Of a stretch of 64,000 nt of DNA, positions 24,526 to 33,200 are shown piece by piece. The stretch spans positions 62,001 through 126,000 of the forward strand of contig JACJWN010000006.1 of the NCBI GenBank assembly GCA_020637165.1, in the 5' to 3' direction. The notes under the pieces are model-generated. The model saw only the letters and a list, made by a program, of their open reading frames with translations. It was not told the origin of the DNA and ran no database searches. The translations under genes and the position numbers were made by a program. Source of the DNA: Mycolicibacterium sp. (lineage in GTDB: Bacteria; Actinomycetota; Actinomycetes; Mycobacteriales; Mycobacteriaceae). Numbering within the stretch: position 1 is the stretch's first letter; every line of letters begins with the position of its first letter.

Positions 24526-25925
24526 CGGTTCTTCCTTTCGCCGGAGGGATGCAGGCGACGCAGCGCCGCCCGGAAGTCGGGGTTGGGATCGGCGCCGGGA
24601 AGCACCCCGCATACCTCGGCCAGCGCCTGATCGACGTCGATGCCGGCCCTACGGGCACCGTAGAGCGCGGCAACGGTCGCAGTTCGGCCGTCTGCGGAGG
24701 CACCGTGCAGAAACACCGTGGCACTCTCGTCCCGCAACGCCTCGATGGCCCGAACGGTGTCGAACAACACGAAGTCGAGGTTCTGGTTCGCGCCGAATTG
24801 ATCGATGAAACGAACCTCGAGATCGCGTAACCCCACCGGGACGTCGGCATCGACGACCGGACACAGCGAGACCACCGCGTCGATGCCCCGGGGCAGTTTC
24901 TGCAACCACCCCCTAGCTCCGAGTCGCACCCCGCCGTCCCGCGGATGCCGCCGGGGCGGCGGGAGGTCGCACCACGATTCGCAGGAATTGACGCGGTCGG
25001 GTTCCCCGTCGTGGAGGGTCTTGGAGCCCAGATTCGCCAGGCCCCTGATGTCCAGGCCCGGCCATCCCCGCAGTTCCGTTCGCCAGCGCCAGGGCAGCGC
25101 GGAGACTCCGTGGGCCGCTCCCAGCAGGCCCCCTGCGATCGTGGCCACCGCGGTGGCGTCCCCGCCGCCACGCACCGCCTCCTCCAGCGCCAGTCGCAGA
25201 TGGTCGGCGGCGAACACCCCGTTGGCCGGATCGTCGGCGGGCACCGGGGTGGCGGCGATGGCGGACCACGCACCCTGCAGTGCTCCGGCAGGTTCGGCGT
25301 TGACCTCGGCGAAGTCGGACGGTCGCGACCGCTCGGCCTCGGCGATCCGCCGCCCCCAGAGGACAGCCCGCTCGGAGTCGATGAGGCCCAGGCCGATTCG
25401 CGCGTCGAGCCGCCCGGTCAGGACCGCGTTCCGGATGGCCAGGCACCACAGCACGCAAGCATCTGCGGCCTCGGGGTCGGCGTGGGTCAGCGTGCCGATC
25501 CGTCGGGCAGCTTCCACAAGTCCGGCCTCGTCGTGGAGGTTGGCCAATGCCACCGGAGCGGTGCGCGCCAGCGATGTGTTGGTCGAGGGCCGCGTGCGGC
25601 CAAGCGCTGCGGCGGCCTCGCGGGCGCTGCGCGCAGTGAGTTCGGTCTCAGTGGCAGCCGAAAGGATCTCGGCCACAACGGGATCGACATCGGGAGCGCT
25701 GCGGGCCCACCAGGCCCACCGCTGAACGATGTAGTCCTGATGCTCCTCGGCACACAAGTCCGCCCCTTCGCCCGCGATTTCGGCGATCGCCAGTGCCATC
25801 GCGATGTTGCCGTTCCACACCCTCGGTGGGCGAGCGCCGAGGGTGTCGCCGGCGGCGCTGCCGGCCAGCACGCCGATGGCGCGGTCAATCTCACGATCAG
25901 TGGGCTTTGTCTGCAGTGCAGGCAT
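24522..25925 (-). CDS. ADP-ribosylglycohydrolase-like / phosphatase-like fusion with missing catalytic residues
   Basis: A 467-aa protein in two parts. Residues 12-290 align by pattern with ADP-ribosylglycohydrolases (GVLAGSAAGDTLG, RGGGDATAVATIAGGLLGAA), and residues 330-467 with DSP-type phosphatases (VVSLCPVVDADVPVGLRDLE, VFLHGASADGRTATVAAL). The fusion is known in actinobacteria. Here the family's first metal motif (usually SDDT/TDDT) reads WNGN (37-40) and the loop before it is shortened; the second metal motif DxDT reads DATA (256-259); and the phosphatase Cys is Gly408 (HGASADGRT, His407 and Arg414 kept). The frame has no internal stop. A ligand-binding pseudoenzyme is therefore more likely than a pseudogene. 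It is the first gene of an operon with the 124-aa protein. Confidence 0.75.
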   Translation of the reverse strand: MPALQTKPTDREIDRAIGVLAGSAAGDTLGARPPRVWNGNIAMALAIAEIAGEGADLCAEEHQDYIVQRWAWWARSAPDVDPVVAEILSAATETELTARSAREAAAALGRTRPSTNTSLARTAPVALANLHDEAGLVEAARRIGTLTHADPEAADACVLWCLAIRNAVLTGRLDARIGLGLIDSERAVLWGRRIAEAERSRPSDFAEVNAEPAGALQGAWSAIAATPVPADDPANGVFAADHLRLALEEAVRGGGDATAVATIAGGLLGAAHGVSALPWRWRTELRGWPGLDIRGLANLGSKTLHDGEPDRVNSCESWCDLPPPRRHPRDGGVRLGARGWLQKLPRGIDAVVSLCPVVDADVPVGLRDLEVRFIDQFGANQNLDFVLFDTVRAIEALRDESATVFLHGASADGRTATVAALYGARRAGIDVDQALAEVCGVLPGADPNPDFRAALRRLHPSGERKNR

Positions 25926-26077
25926 TGAATGCTCCCCGGTGTCCGGGCCCCGGTGACGGGGCGCTCTTGCCCGCGCCGGCCGGCGCGGACCGCTTCGTCA
26001 TCCGAACCACCCACGAGCGTGGGGTTGGTGCACCGCCCAGTCGGAGCTTGGCGACGGTGTCTCGTGAAGCACTTCCC

Positions 26078-26083
26078 ATTGTA
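26078..26083 (-). promoter_or_regulatory. Possible -10 element upstream of the ARG-phosphatase operon
   Basis: On the minus strand this hexamer reads TACAAT, about 150 bp before the ATG at 25925. No good -35 hexamer is placed at the right distance. The rest of the 25926-26191 interval shows no gene. Confidence 0.25.
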
Positions 26084-26191
26084 CGGAGACCACTGACAGA
26101 AATCGGTTCCTGCAGATCCCCGGGGCCGACGAGGCCAACTCCCCCGATCCGCGCTTCGGTCACCTCAGCATGTTGTCGGTAACCATCCAAT

Positions 26192-26608
26192 TCAGGAGGA
26201 CGCTGCGGGCGGAAGCTCGACGCGGCATCTGACTCCGGGCACTTCGGCCAGCCGCCGGTCCAGCGTCACGAGCGGAACATCAAGCGCCTCGGCGAGTGCG
26301 ACATAGGCGGCGGCATAGCTCGAAAGGTTCTTCTTGAGCTGCCAAATACGCTGTGCGAGAACTTCATAAGGAAAAAACGCTATCGGCAGATCAGTGAGGT
26401 CGGCGTGGGCTTGGGCGGCTTGATCCGGACTGATCAACCCGCTGAGTTCGTGGAGCCGAAAGACATTCGAACACTCGAAAGCCAACAAAGCCGGGGCGTA
26501 CAGTTCGGCCGACTCAAGCCGTCGGGCCAGCCAGGTGCCACTTTCCCCGGCGTCCAGCAGGACGGCGACGACGGCTGAGGCGTCGACAACCAATCGAGCT
26601 GCATTCAC
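26192..26608 (-). CDS. vapC: VapC-type PIN-domain toxin
   Basis: A 138-aa PIN ribonuclease. The acidic cluster needed for Mg2+ is present: Asp in LVVDASAVVAVL, Glu in LAFECSNVF, and Asp residues in YVALAEALDVPLVTLDRRL. Toxins of this type cleave specific RNAs and stop growth. The ATG at 26608 overlaps the antitoxin stop at 26605 (ATGA), the usual order of antitoxin then toxin. Target RNA unknown. It sits 266 bp upstream of the ADP-ribosylglycohydrolase-like gene. Confidence 0.9.
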   Translation of the reverse strand: MNAARLVVDASAVVAVLLDAGESGTWLARRLESAELYAPALLAFECSNVFRLHELSGLISPDQAAQAHADLTDLPIAFFPYEVLAQRIWQLKKNLSSYAAAYVALAEALDVPLVTLDRRLAEVPGVRCRVELPPAASS

Positions 26609-26838
26609 CGCCGTTCGGCGTCCTTAGCCCGGACGATGGAGTCCGAGCTAAGCCGCACACCCGTCGCAGCGACCCTGGCCCGCGCACGGGCCAACACCTC
26701 CTCGACCGTCGGCTTCTCGACGACGCTGACCAGCAGGAGACGCAGGTACTCCTGCAATGACTGGCCGCGGGAGGCCGCCCGCGCAGCCAGCTGGTCACGT
26801 ACCTCATCGGGGACATCACGGATGGTCACTGCCACCAT
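26605..26838 (-). CDS. vapB: VapB-like FitA/ribbon-helix-helix antitoxin
   Basis: A 77-aa antitoxin. Residues 1-40 (VAVTIRDVPDEVRDQLAARA, SLQEYLRLLL) are a FitA/RHH-type DNA-binding domain; the C-terminus (TVEEVLARARARVAATG) wraps the toxin. It overlaps vapC by 4 bp and would autorepress the pair. It is preceded by a region without other genes to 26934. Confidence 0.88.
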   Translation of the reverse strand: MVAVTIRDVPDEVRDQLAARAASRGQSLQEYLRLLLVSVVEKPTVEEVLARARARVAATGVRLSSDSIVRAKDAERR

Positions 26839-26934
26839 AGCTGCAGATTAGCAGCACTGATGCTCTTCTGCATGCCGTGATTTGTCTGCCGCCAGACGCC
26901 GACGGCGCGGTCGCCGACCCGACGGCCGGCCGTC

Positions 26935-27378
26935 TCACGCCAGGGAACGCGATGCCAGGATCGGCTCCGGACGGGTCGGTCCCGGCTCGTTGCGCGGCCA
27001 CCACGTGCAGCGCACCTGAACGTCGTTGGCGTAGGGTCCGGCTGCCGCGATCGCCCCCAAAGCGGCGGCTTCCGGGCCGCCGCCGGAGCCCGCATAAAGT
27101 AGGTTCAGCGGCTCGGACACATCCCAGGCGGTGGCCACGCAATCGGTGCTCGACGCGAGGACTCGACAGTCGTCGGCTCGCTGGAGCAGCGCGCACTGCG
27201 CCAGTGCGTTGGCCTCCGCGGTCGCCTGGTCGGGTCCGTAACCGAAGTCCTGTTGTTCATGATTGGGCGAGTTGGCCACCGCGACCCACCCATCATCGGC
27301 GTGCGCCCGCGGCGTCGCCAACACCGCCGCGACGGTGATCGCCGCAACCATGCCGCCGAAAAGTCGAGACCGCCTCAT
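26935..27378 (-). CDS. Exported DUF4189 domain protein
   Basis: A 147-aa protein with a signal peptide (RRSRLFGGMVAAITVAAVLA, then TPRAHA|DD). The mature domain carries the DUF4189 pattern: GWVAVANSPNHEQQDFGYGP, ATAEANALAQCALLQRADDC and CVATAWDVSE, with paired cysteines. This family is common in actinobacteria, where it is exported and uncharacterised. It is in the same direction as, and 73 bp from, the ERCC4 gene, and may be read through from it. Confidence 0.85.
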   Translation of the reverse strand: MRRSRLFGGMVAAITVAAVLATPRAHADDGWVAVANSPNHEQQDFGYGPDQATAEANALAQCALLQRADDCRVLASSTDCVATAWDVSEPLNLLYAGSGGGPEAAALGAIAAAGPYANDVQVRCTWWPRNEPGPTRPEPILASRSLA

Positions 27379-27451
27379 TGCCCCCCAAGCCTCCGGATGT
27401 CAACGATAGGCGCGGGCACCGACACCGCAGACCGGAATGCCCGGAGGTTGT

Positions 27452-28450
27452 TCAGGTTTGCCTCGGCCCGTTGGCCTCATGCCAGGCCGACCAGATCTCC
27501 GGGCGAAGCCGGCCACGGTCCGGAACCGTCAGCCCGGCGTCCCGGGCCCAGGCGCGCACCTCGGCGGTGCTCGGCCCCGGCGCGTCGCGGGCGCCCTTGA
27601 GTTCGATGGAAACCTCGACCGATGTGGTCGAAACCCTCTGCAGTACCGCGTTTTCTGTGACGGCCCAGGCCCTTGCGGCAGCGAGGAATCGGTAGGTCCA
27701 CTCCTCGGCGAGCTGGCGGGTCTCGCAGAACACGATGGGCACGTTCGGCCAGCGGACCTGCAACTCAGCGAGTCCGTCCAGGACCACCGCGGGCCGGACC
27801 CAGTCGAGCTTGAACAACTGGGAGTAGCGGTCCTCGACCACCAGCGCTGCGCGCGGGAGCGCGGCCAGATCGGCGACCTGGTAGCGCAGCTTGCCGCCGG
27901 TGAGCCCAGCCACCAGATCGGCCAGCGACTTGCGCTCCACGCTGGCGATCAACCGGCCGTCCTCGACGATTCCGTAATCCCCGCACGGCAGGGCCCGCTT
28001 GACGGTGGAGACCTGCTGGCCGGTGAAGCGGTAGGCATACTGCTCGTGGCTGTCGACCACGATCTGCAGGCCGTCGATGCCCTGGGCACGGGCGGTCGGT
28101 GTCTTCACGTTCGGCCGCGCCTGCTTGCGGGTCCGCGGGGACTGCCAGAACACCACGTCGCGGCCTCGGGCCCGGGTGAACACCAACTGCGAGCGGCTGT
28201 AGCGGGTCCGGTCGGCGATGACGTCGATCGCCGCGCCGCGCCGCTCGCAGGAGCGCAACCGCACCTGCTCGACGATCACCGGGTCCTCCGGCCACTCGGC
28301 CAGCGACATCGGGTGGGCGAACAGCGCCTTTTCCCGAGGCCAGGTTCCCGCTGTCCGGAACACCAGGTCCCCGCCGGCCAGCGGAATCCGCAGCAGGTAG
28401 GGCAGCCGGGAATCCTGGTCCGGGTTGGCCGCGATCAACAACTCCGCCAC
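27452..28450 (-). CDS. ERCC4-type nuclease fused to Lsr2-type C-terminal DNA-binding domain
   Basis: A 332-aa protein. The middle contains the XPF/MUS81-type ERCC4 nuclease signature: RALPCGDYGIVEDGR and ASVERKSLADLVAGLTGGKL, with the catalytic ERKSxxD and upstream Asp in VVDSHEQYAYRF. The last 35 residues (EVRAWARDAGLTVPDRGRL, then RPEIWSAWHEA) match the C-terminal AT-hook-like domain of the nucleoid protein Lsr2, which recognises AT-rich, often foreign, DNA. The combination suggests a structure-specific nuclease targeted to xenogeneic or AT-rich sites. The ATG at 28450 leaves 156 bp to the divergent orphan VapC gene. The family fusion occurs in other mycobacteria; its biological role is unknown to me. 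Confidence 0.8.
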   Translation of the reverse strand: MAELLIAANPDQDSRLPYLLRIPLAGGDLVFRTAGTWPREKALFAHPMSLAEWPEDPVIVEQVRLRSCERRGAAIDVIADRTRYSRSQLVFTRARGRDVVFWQSPRTRKQARPNVKTPTARAQGIDGLQIVVDSHEQYAYRFTGQQVSTVKRALPCGDYGIVEDGRLIASVERKSLADLVAGLTGGKLRYQVADLAALPRAALVVEDRYSQLFKLDWVRPAVVLDGLAELQVRWPNVPIVFCETRQLAEEWTYRFLAAARAWAVTENAVLQRVSTTSVEVSIELKGARDAPGPSTAEVRAWARDAGLTVPDRGRLRPEIWSAWHEANGPRQT

Positions 28451-28473
28451 GAGTGACGAGTCTGCCGTGTTGA

Positions 28474-28614
28474 CCGGGGCGGGGCCAGATTTCCCGTTCG
28501 CCGGGATGCCCCGTTCACCGGATCGCAGGGGCGCCAGAGCAGCCGTCGACTATCAGCAGCTCCGGCGAGGACCTCGACCGCTGGGTGGATCAGGACATCG
28601 AACCTGGTGGCTGA
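28474..28614 (+). pseudogene. Possible decayed VapB antitoxin remnant
   Basis: The reading frame that ends in TGA at 28612-28614, overlapping the GTG of the vapC gene as GTGGCTGA, encodes EDLDRWVDQDIEPGG at its end, which looks like the C-terminus of a VapB-type antitoxin. The frame opens just after a stop at 28471-28473 and contains no ATG, GTG or TTG, so it cannot start on its own. The upstream part may have been removed when the ERCC4 gene or a rearrangement came next to it. Low certainty. Confidence 0.35.
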
Positions 28615-29008
28615 GACGTCGACCGGGTTACTTGACACATCCGTGGTCATTGATCTCGGTGTCATAGCGCCGGGGTTGCTGCCAGACCAGGTCTCCGTCA
28701 GCGCCGTTACGTTGGCCGAGCTTTCTGCAGGCACTCACGCTGCCGACGATCCCGCCGAGCGAGCGCGACGCCAAGACCGGCTGCAACAACTTGAGTCATG
28801 GGTGGAACCTCTGGCGTTCGACGGCGACTGTGCACGGGCGTACGGGCGGATTTATGCCGCGGCACTGACCGCCGGTCGTCAACCCCGCCGGCGCGCGGTC
28901 GATCTTCTCATCGCTGCCACCGCGTTGGCGGCGGGCCTACCGCTTTACACCCGCAACATCGAGGACTTCGGAGGCCTTGAGGACCTCCTCACCGTGGTAG
29001 CCGTCTGA
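28607..29008 (+). CDS. Orphan VapC-type PIN-domain toxin
   Basis: A 133-aa PIN protein. Conserved acidic positions are in GLLDTSVVIDLG (Asp), TLAELSAGTHAA (Glu), and AVDLLIAATALAAGLPLYTR with NIEDFGGL (Asp). The start is GTG at 28607, with no full antitoxin gene upstream. If expressed without antitoxin it should be toxic, so it is either silent, rescued by another antitoxin in the genome, or inactive. It is divergent from the ERCC4-Lsr2 gene and converges on the Wadjet operon. Confidence 0.82.
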   Translation: MAETSTGLLDTSVVIDLGVIAPGLLPDQVSVSAVTLAELSAGTHAADDPAERARRQDRLQQLESWVEPLAFDGDCARAYGRIYAAALTAGRQPRRRAVDLLIAATALAAGLPLYTRNIEDFGGLEDLLTVVAV

Positions 29009-29059
29009 ATGACATTCCGGGCCGCGGATTCAAGGGTTTGCCGAACAGCTTGCTGACAA

Positions 29060-30274
29060 CTAGCGCCGAGCGGGCGAAATGCGCTGGCCCGGACTCATTC
29101 TTCCGTGCCGGCTCCGGCCCCCCGGCAGCCGTTGCCTGGCCCACTGCCAGTCGATGCGCTCCTGTTCCAGCCGCACCCCCTCGCCCAGGGCGTCACTCAC
29201 CAGTTCGGCGTAAAGGTCCCGCTCATCGGGGTTCAGCCGCGCCAGCACCGCGGCGGTCGGGCGGTCTTCGCCCACCCAGCGATCGCGGTGGGCCAGCAGT
29301 GTCTCGCGGTCCATCAACACCGAGCGCGCCTGAGGCAGCCGGGCCCGCAGCCGGTCAAGGATCGCGAATCCGTGGGTGTCGATATCGCCCCAGTAGAGGA
29401 CGTCGGCGTCTGCCAGCCAGGGCAGCCGGCCGGCGGCGTCGACGTCGAATCCCCTCCCCCAGATCACCACCCCGTCGTCGGGGACCTCGACGGACAGGTA
29501 GGTGGTCTCGTTCTCGACGATGACCGCGAAGCGCGGCGCGAGCGCCAACTTCGCCAATTCGCCTTCCCTCACGGCGATTTCGGTCAACGGTTCGGGCAGG
29601 CCCAGGGACCGCGCCGGACGCAGCCGGATCAGCGTCGGCTTGTTCCGCAGGCCCAGGCCGGCCAGGAACGCCGGGGAGGGCGACGGCACCCCCAGCATCG
29701 CGGCCAGTACCGGCCGGTGCCGCTCGGCGAATTTGGTGTCGACGCCGGGCGCGCTGATCTCGCGCAGATAGCGCTGCGAGCCGCGGTGGGCGTCGAGCCA
29801 CTCGTAAGCGGCGATCACCTGGGGCATGACGGGTTCCAGCGCGATGGCGCGATGCGGGTTCTCCACGATCCACCGCCGCACCGCCGGGTGGCCCTGCGCC
29901 AAGTCCAGCAGTGCGTCGAAGCGGCGCACCGCCGCAGCCGTACCCAACAGCGCCCACGCCTGTTGCACCGAAGACACCACAGCCCGGACCGGAAGCCGGT
30001 TGCGACCGATCTGCCGTCCGCCGATCGTCTGCCACACCAGGCTGTAGCGCCGATCGCCGCGCCGCCCTGCGTCCAGGGCGGCGACCCAGTCCCGCACGGC
30101 GGTGATGTCGTCGCCGATCTGGGAGGGCGTGGGCCCGCGCAGCGGCACCTCGATGGGTTCGAACGGGCCGCCGCCGGCGTGTTCGCGCAGCAGCGAACCG
30201 TCGTCCCAGCGCCGCTTGACCTTGGCGGCGATGTCCTCGGGTGTGGCCCAGCCCGCCTTCGTCCGAGGGCTCAC
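29060..30274 (-). CDS. jetD: Wadjet protein JetD (DUF3322/DUF2220, Toprim-like nuclease subunit)
   Basis: A 404-aa homologue of the Wadjet nuclease subunit (MksG/EptD). The C-terminal Toprim-like domain shows YWGDIDTHGFAILDRLRAR near residue 292, with the DxD needed for metal-dependent cleavage; the N-terminal part (EDIAAKVKRRWDDGSLL, ALLDLAQGHPAVRRWI) is the DUF3322 region. Wadjet systems recognise and cut circular plasmid DNA after loop extrusion. The GTG at 30274 overlaps the jetC stop (GTGA), so jetC and jetD are translationally coupled, and the last gene of the operon ends at 29060. The C-terminus is basic. Confidence 0.9.
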   Translation of the reverse strand: MSPRTKAGWATPEDIAAKVKRRWDDGSLLREHAGGGPFEPIEVPLRGPTPSQIGDDITAVRDWVAALDAGRRGDRRYSLVWQTIGGRQIGRNRLPVRAVVSSVQQAWALLGTAAAVRRFDALLDLAQGHPAVRRWIVENPHRAIALEPVMPQVIAAYEWLDAHRGSQRYLREISAPGVDTKFAERHRPVLAAMLGVPSPSPAFLAGLGLRNKPTLIRLRPARSLGLPEPLTEIAVREGELAKLALAPRFAVIVENETTYLSVEVPDDGVVIWGRGFDVDAAGRLPWLADADVLYWGDIDTHGFAILDRLRARLPQARSVLMDRETLLAHRDRWVGEDRPTAAVLARLNPDERDLYAELVSDALGEGVRLEQERIDWQWARQRLPGGRSRHGRMSPGQRISPARR

Positions 30275-33200
30275 GGCCTGCGTCCGTCGCGCTGACGCCG
30301 GTATTCCTCGATCGTCATGGTCTGCAGCCGGGAGAACTGACCGGTGGGGTTGTCGACGATGCCGATCGCCTTGACGTAGGGCTCGATGACGTGGACCTTC
30401 TGCAGCGGAGTGACGATCAGCAGCTGTAGGCCGAGGGTGGCGAACAGTTCCAGCGCGTAGCGGGTGGAGACGTCCGAGCCGCGGCCGAAGGCCTCGTCGA
30501 TGACGGCGAAGCGGAAGTCGCGAGACTGTGCGACGCCCCACTCCAGACCGAACTGGTAGGCCAGCGAGGCCGCGAGGATCGTGTAGGCCAGCTTCTCCTT
30601 CTGCCCGCCGGACTTGCCGTCGGAGTCGCTGTAGTGCTCCCACTCGGCATCGGTCTCGACATCGCGTTCGGAGGCGGAGAACATGAACCAGTTGCGCACG
30701 TCGGTGACCCGCCGGGTCCAGTTCTTGTCCGACTCGGCGTAGCCGTCGCGGCCGCGGAAGCGCTCGATGATCCGCTTGACGTCTAGGAAGCGCTGCTCGG
30801 AGTACTGGTCGCCGTCGAGGGCGAGGCTGTCATTGGTGAGGTTGCGCAGATCCGAACGGAACTGCGCCACATCGGTGTTGGAGGTGGGTTCCTTCTCCAG
30901 CCGGATGTAGCGTCCAGGGTTGTACGGCACCGCGCCGAGTGCCTCGTTGATCCGGTTGACCCGCTCGTCGATGGCGGCGGCCTGGCGCAGCAGCCAGTTG
31001 TTGAACCCGGCCAGTTCCTGAATGGCGTTCTTGTTGAGCTGCTCTTTGAACTCAGCCTCGAAACGCGGCAGATCGTCGGTGGCCACCCGGTCCCGGAAGG
31101 CCCGGAACTCCCGGCGCGAATCGATACTGGCGTCCATGTCGGCGCGGGTCTCGGGCCAGCGGGTGAGGAAGGCGCCCATCTGGACGACCATGCTCTGGCC
31201 CAGGCCGGTCAGCTTGTGGGAGAGCCGCTCGATGCGGCCGTGCAACTCCTCGGCGAGGCTCTTCTCCACCTGGTCGTACTGTGCGGCCTGGGTGGGACGC
31301 TTCGTGCCGAGACGCGCGTCGAGAGCCGGATAGGCCGCGCGAGCGGCGGCCAATTCCGCTGCCGACCGGGCGGCGACGAATTGGTCGTCGGCGCTCTTGT
31401 CCCGCTCGGCGCGCTGGGTGGCCTCCTCGGTGGTGGCCAGCCGGCCGGTGAGTCGCTCGATCTCCGCCGTCACGGCGGCCGCGCGTTCGGCGTTGCGCTC
31501 CAGCGCGTAGGTGATCTCCTCCAGCCGGGACGAGCCGGCCGTCAGACGCTCACGCTCCGCGTCGTATCCGGCCGCGCGGGCCAGCGCCTCGTCGACGTCC
31601 AGATCGTCCCAGGACGGGAAGGACTCCAGCCGTGCCAGCGATTCCGCCTTGGCCTGCAGCACATCCCGCTGAGCGCCGAGGTCGGCCAGATCGGCGGCCA
31701 CGGCGGCGCGGCGATCCTCCAGTTCAGCGAGCTCGGCGCGCAGCGCGGCCATCTTGCGCTCGTTGGCCCAGCCGAGCACCCAGCGGCGGGGGTCGTCGAC
31801 GCGGTGGCGGTCGTCCTTCTCGTGGCGGTCACCGGAACGCACTTGGCCCTCACGGGTGACCGCGCGGCGTTGGCCGCGGAATTCCTCCAGGCTCGCGGCG
31901 CATCGGTAGTCGGCCCTTTTGGTGAGCTCGTCGGTCAGATAATCACGGAACGGGCCGTCCTTGACGTCGATGCAGTCGGCGAGGAGCAGTGCTCCGGGTT
32001 CGGCGGGCTGGAGCCGAACCCGTTGCCGCGCAACCCGTTCGTAGACCAGCCGGGCTCCCACCTGCCGGCCGCCGCGCCCGGCGACGGTGAGCCGACGGCC
32101 GTTCACCCAGCCGGTGACGGAGTCGTAGTGCTGTTGGGGAACCAGCAGGGACAGGGCGAACCCGCGCAGCACCCGTTCGGCCGCGCCGCGCCACTGGGAG
32201 TGCTCGTCGTGCACGTCGAGCAGTTCCCCGGCATAGGGCAGGTCTTCGGGTGTCAGGCCGAGCGCGGCGCACAGTTCGGCCCGGATCTCGACCTGTTCGG
32301 CGGGCAGGTTGCTGGTGCGCTGCTCCAGGCTGGCCAGTTCGGCGGCGATTGCCTCGGTGGTTCGGCGCAACTCACCGTCCCGCCCGATCGCCTCGTGGTA
32401 GCGGCCGTCCAGGGCCCGCCGCTGCTCGGCCAGCCGCGGCCGCTCGGCCGCCACCACAGCCGACAGGGCCGTGAAATCACTCTGTCCGGCAACCGATTTC
32501 AGACCGGCGGCAGCAACGGCGGCGTCGAACAGGGTGCGGGATTGCCGGCGTTTGCCGGCCTGTTCCCGGGCCTCGCGGGCCAGCCGCTCCAATTCCCCGA
32601 TCCGGTCGCCCCCGGCCCTGGCCCGCTCCTCTATGAGCGACTCTCGTTCATCGGCGAGGTGCCGCTGGTCTGCCTTGGCGGCGTCCTGCTCGGCGTGCAG
32701 GGCGGCGCCCGCTGCGCGCAGTGCGGCGATCTCCTCGGTCAGCAGCGCGGATCGGCGCTCGGCGACGAAGAGCCGCACCGCGCCGCGTTCCCGCTCCAGC
32801 TCGCCGCGCTGCGCCAGCGCGGAGTCGTACTTCTCGGCGGCGGCCACCACCGGATCGAGCGCTTCGAGTTGTTCGCGGGCCCGTTTCACCGCGTCGTGGG
32901 CCTTGGTGAGGTCCTCGAAGTGGGTGATGATGTCGCGTACCCGTTGTGTGCAGTCGCTGGGCTCGAGCATGTGGTCGCGGACGAAGTCGTTGAGGTTGCC
33001 GACGGACTTCATCGAGACGGTCTGGTGGAACAACTCCAGCGCCTGCTCGGAGCGGACGCCGAGCAGGCGGCGCAATGACGTCGCGTATTTGGGAAACTCG
33101 TCGAAGATCTCCGCCCCGCCGGCGCGTAGGCGCTTGCGCAGATCGCGAAGGTCGGTGCCGAAGTCGGCGAACTCGGTGGCGATCGACAGCGCCTTGGTGG

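Noticed and set aside
25897-26190. Small minus-strand gene upstream of the ADP-ribosylglycohydrolase-like gene
   Set aside because: It overlaps the start of that gene, has no ribosome-binding site and no recognisable pattern.
28506-28667. Plus-strand ATG frame as antitoxin for the orphan VapC
   Set aside because: The protein is Arg-rich without antitoxin features and runs through the toxin gene in another frame; the frame ending at 28614 is the better remnant.
31216-33078. 620-codon plus-strand open frame opposite jetC
   Set aside because: It is antisense to an SMC-like ATPase with intact Walker A and B motifs; no recognisable protein in the plus frame.
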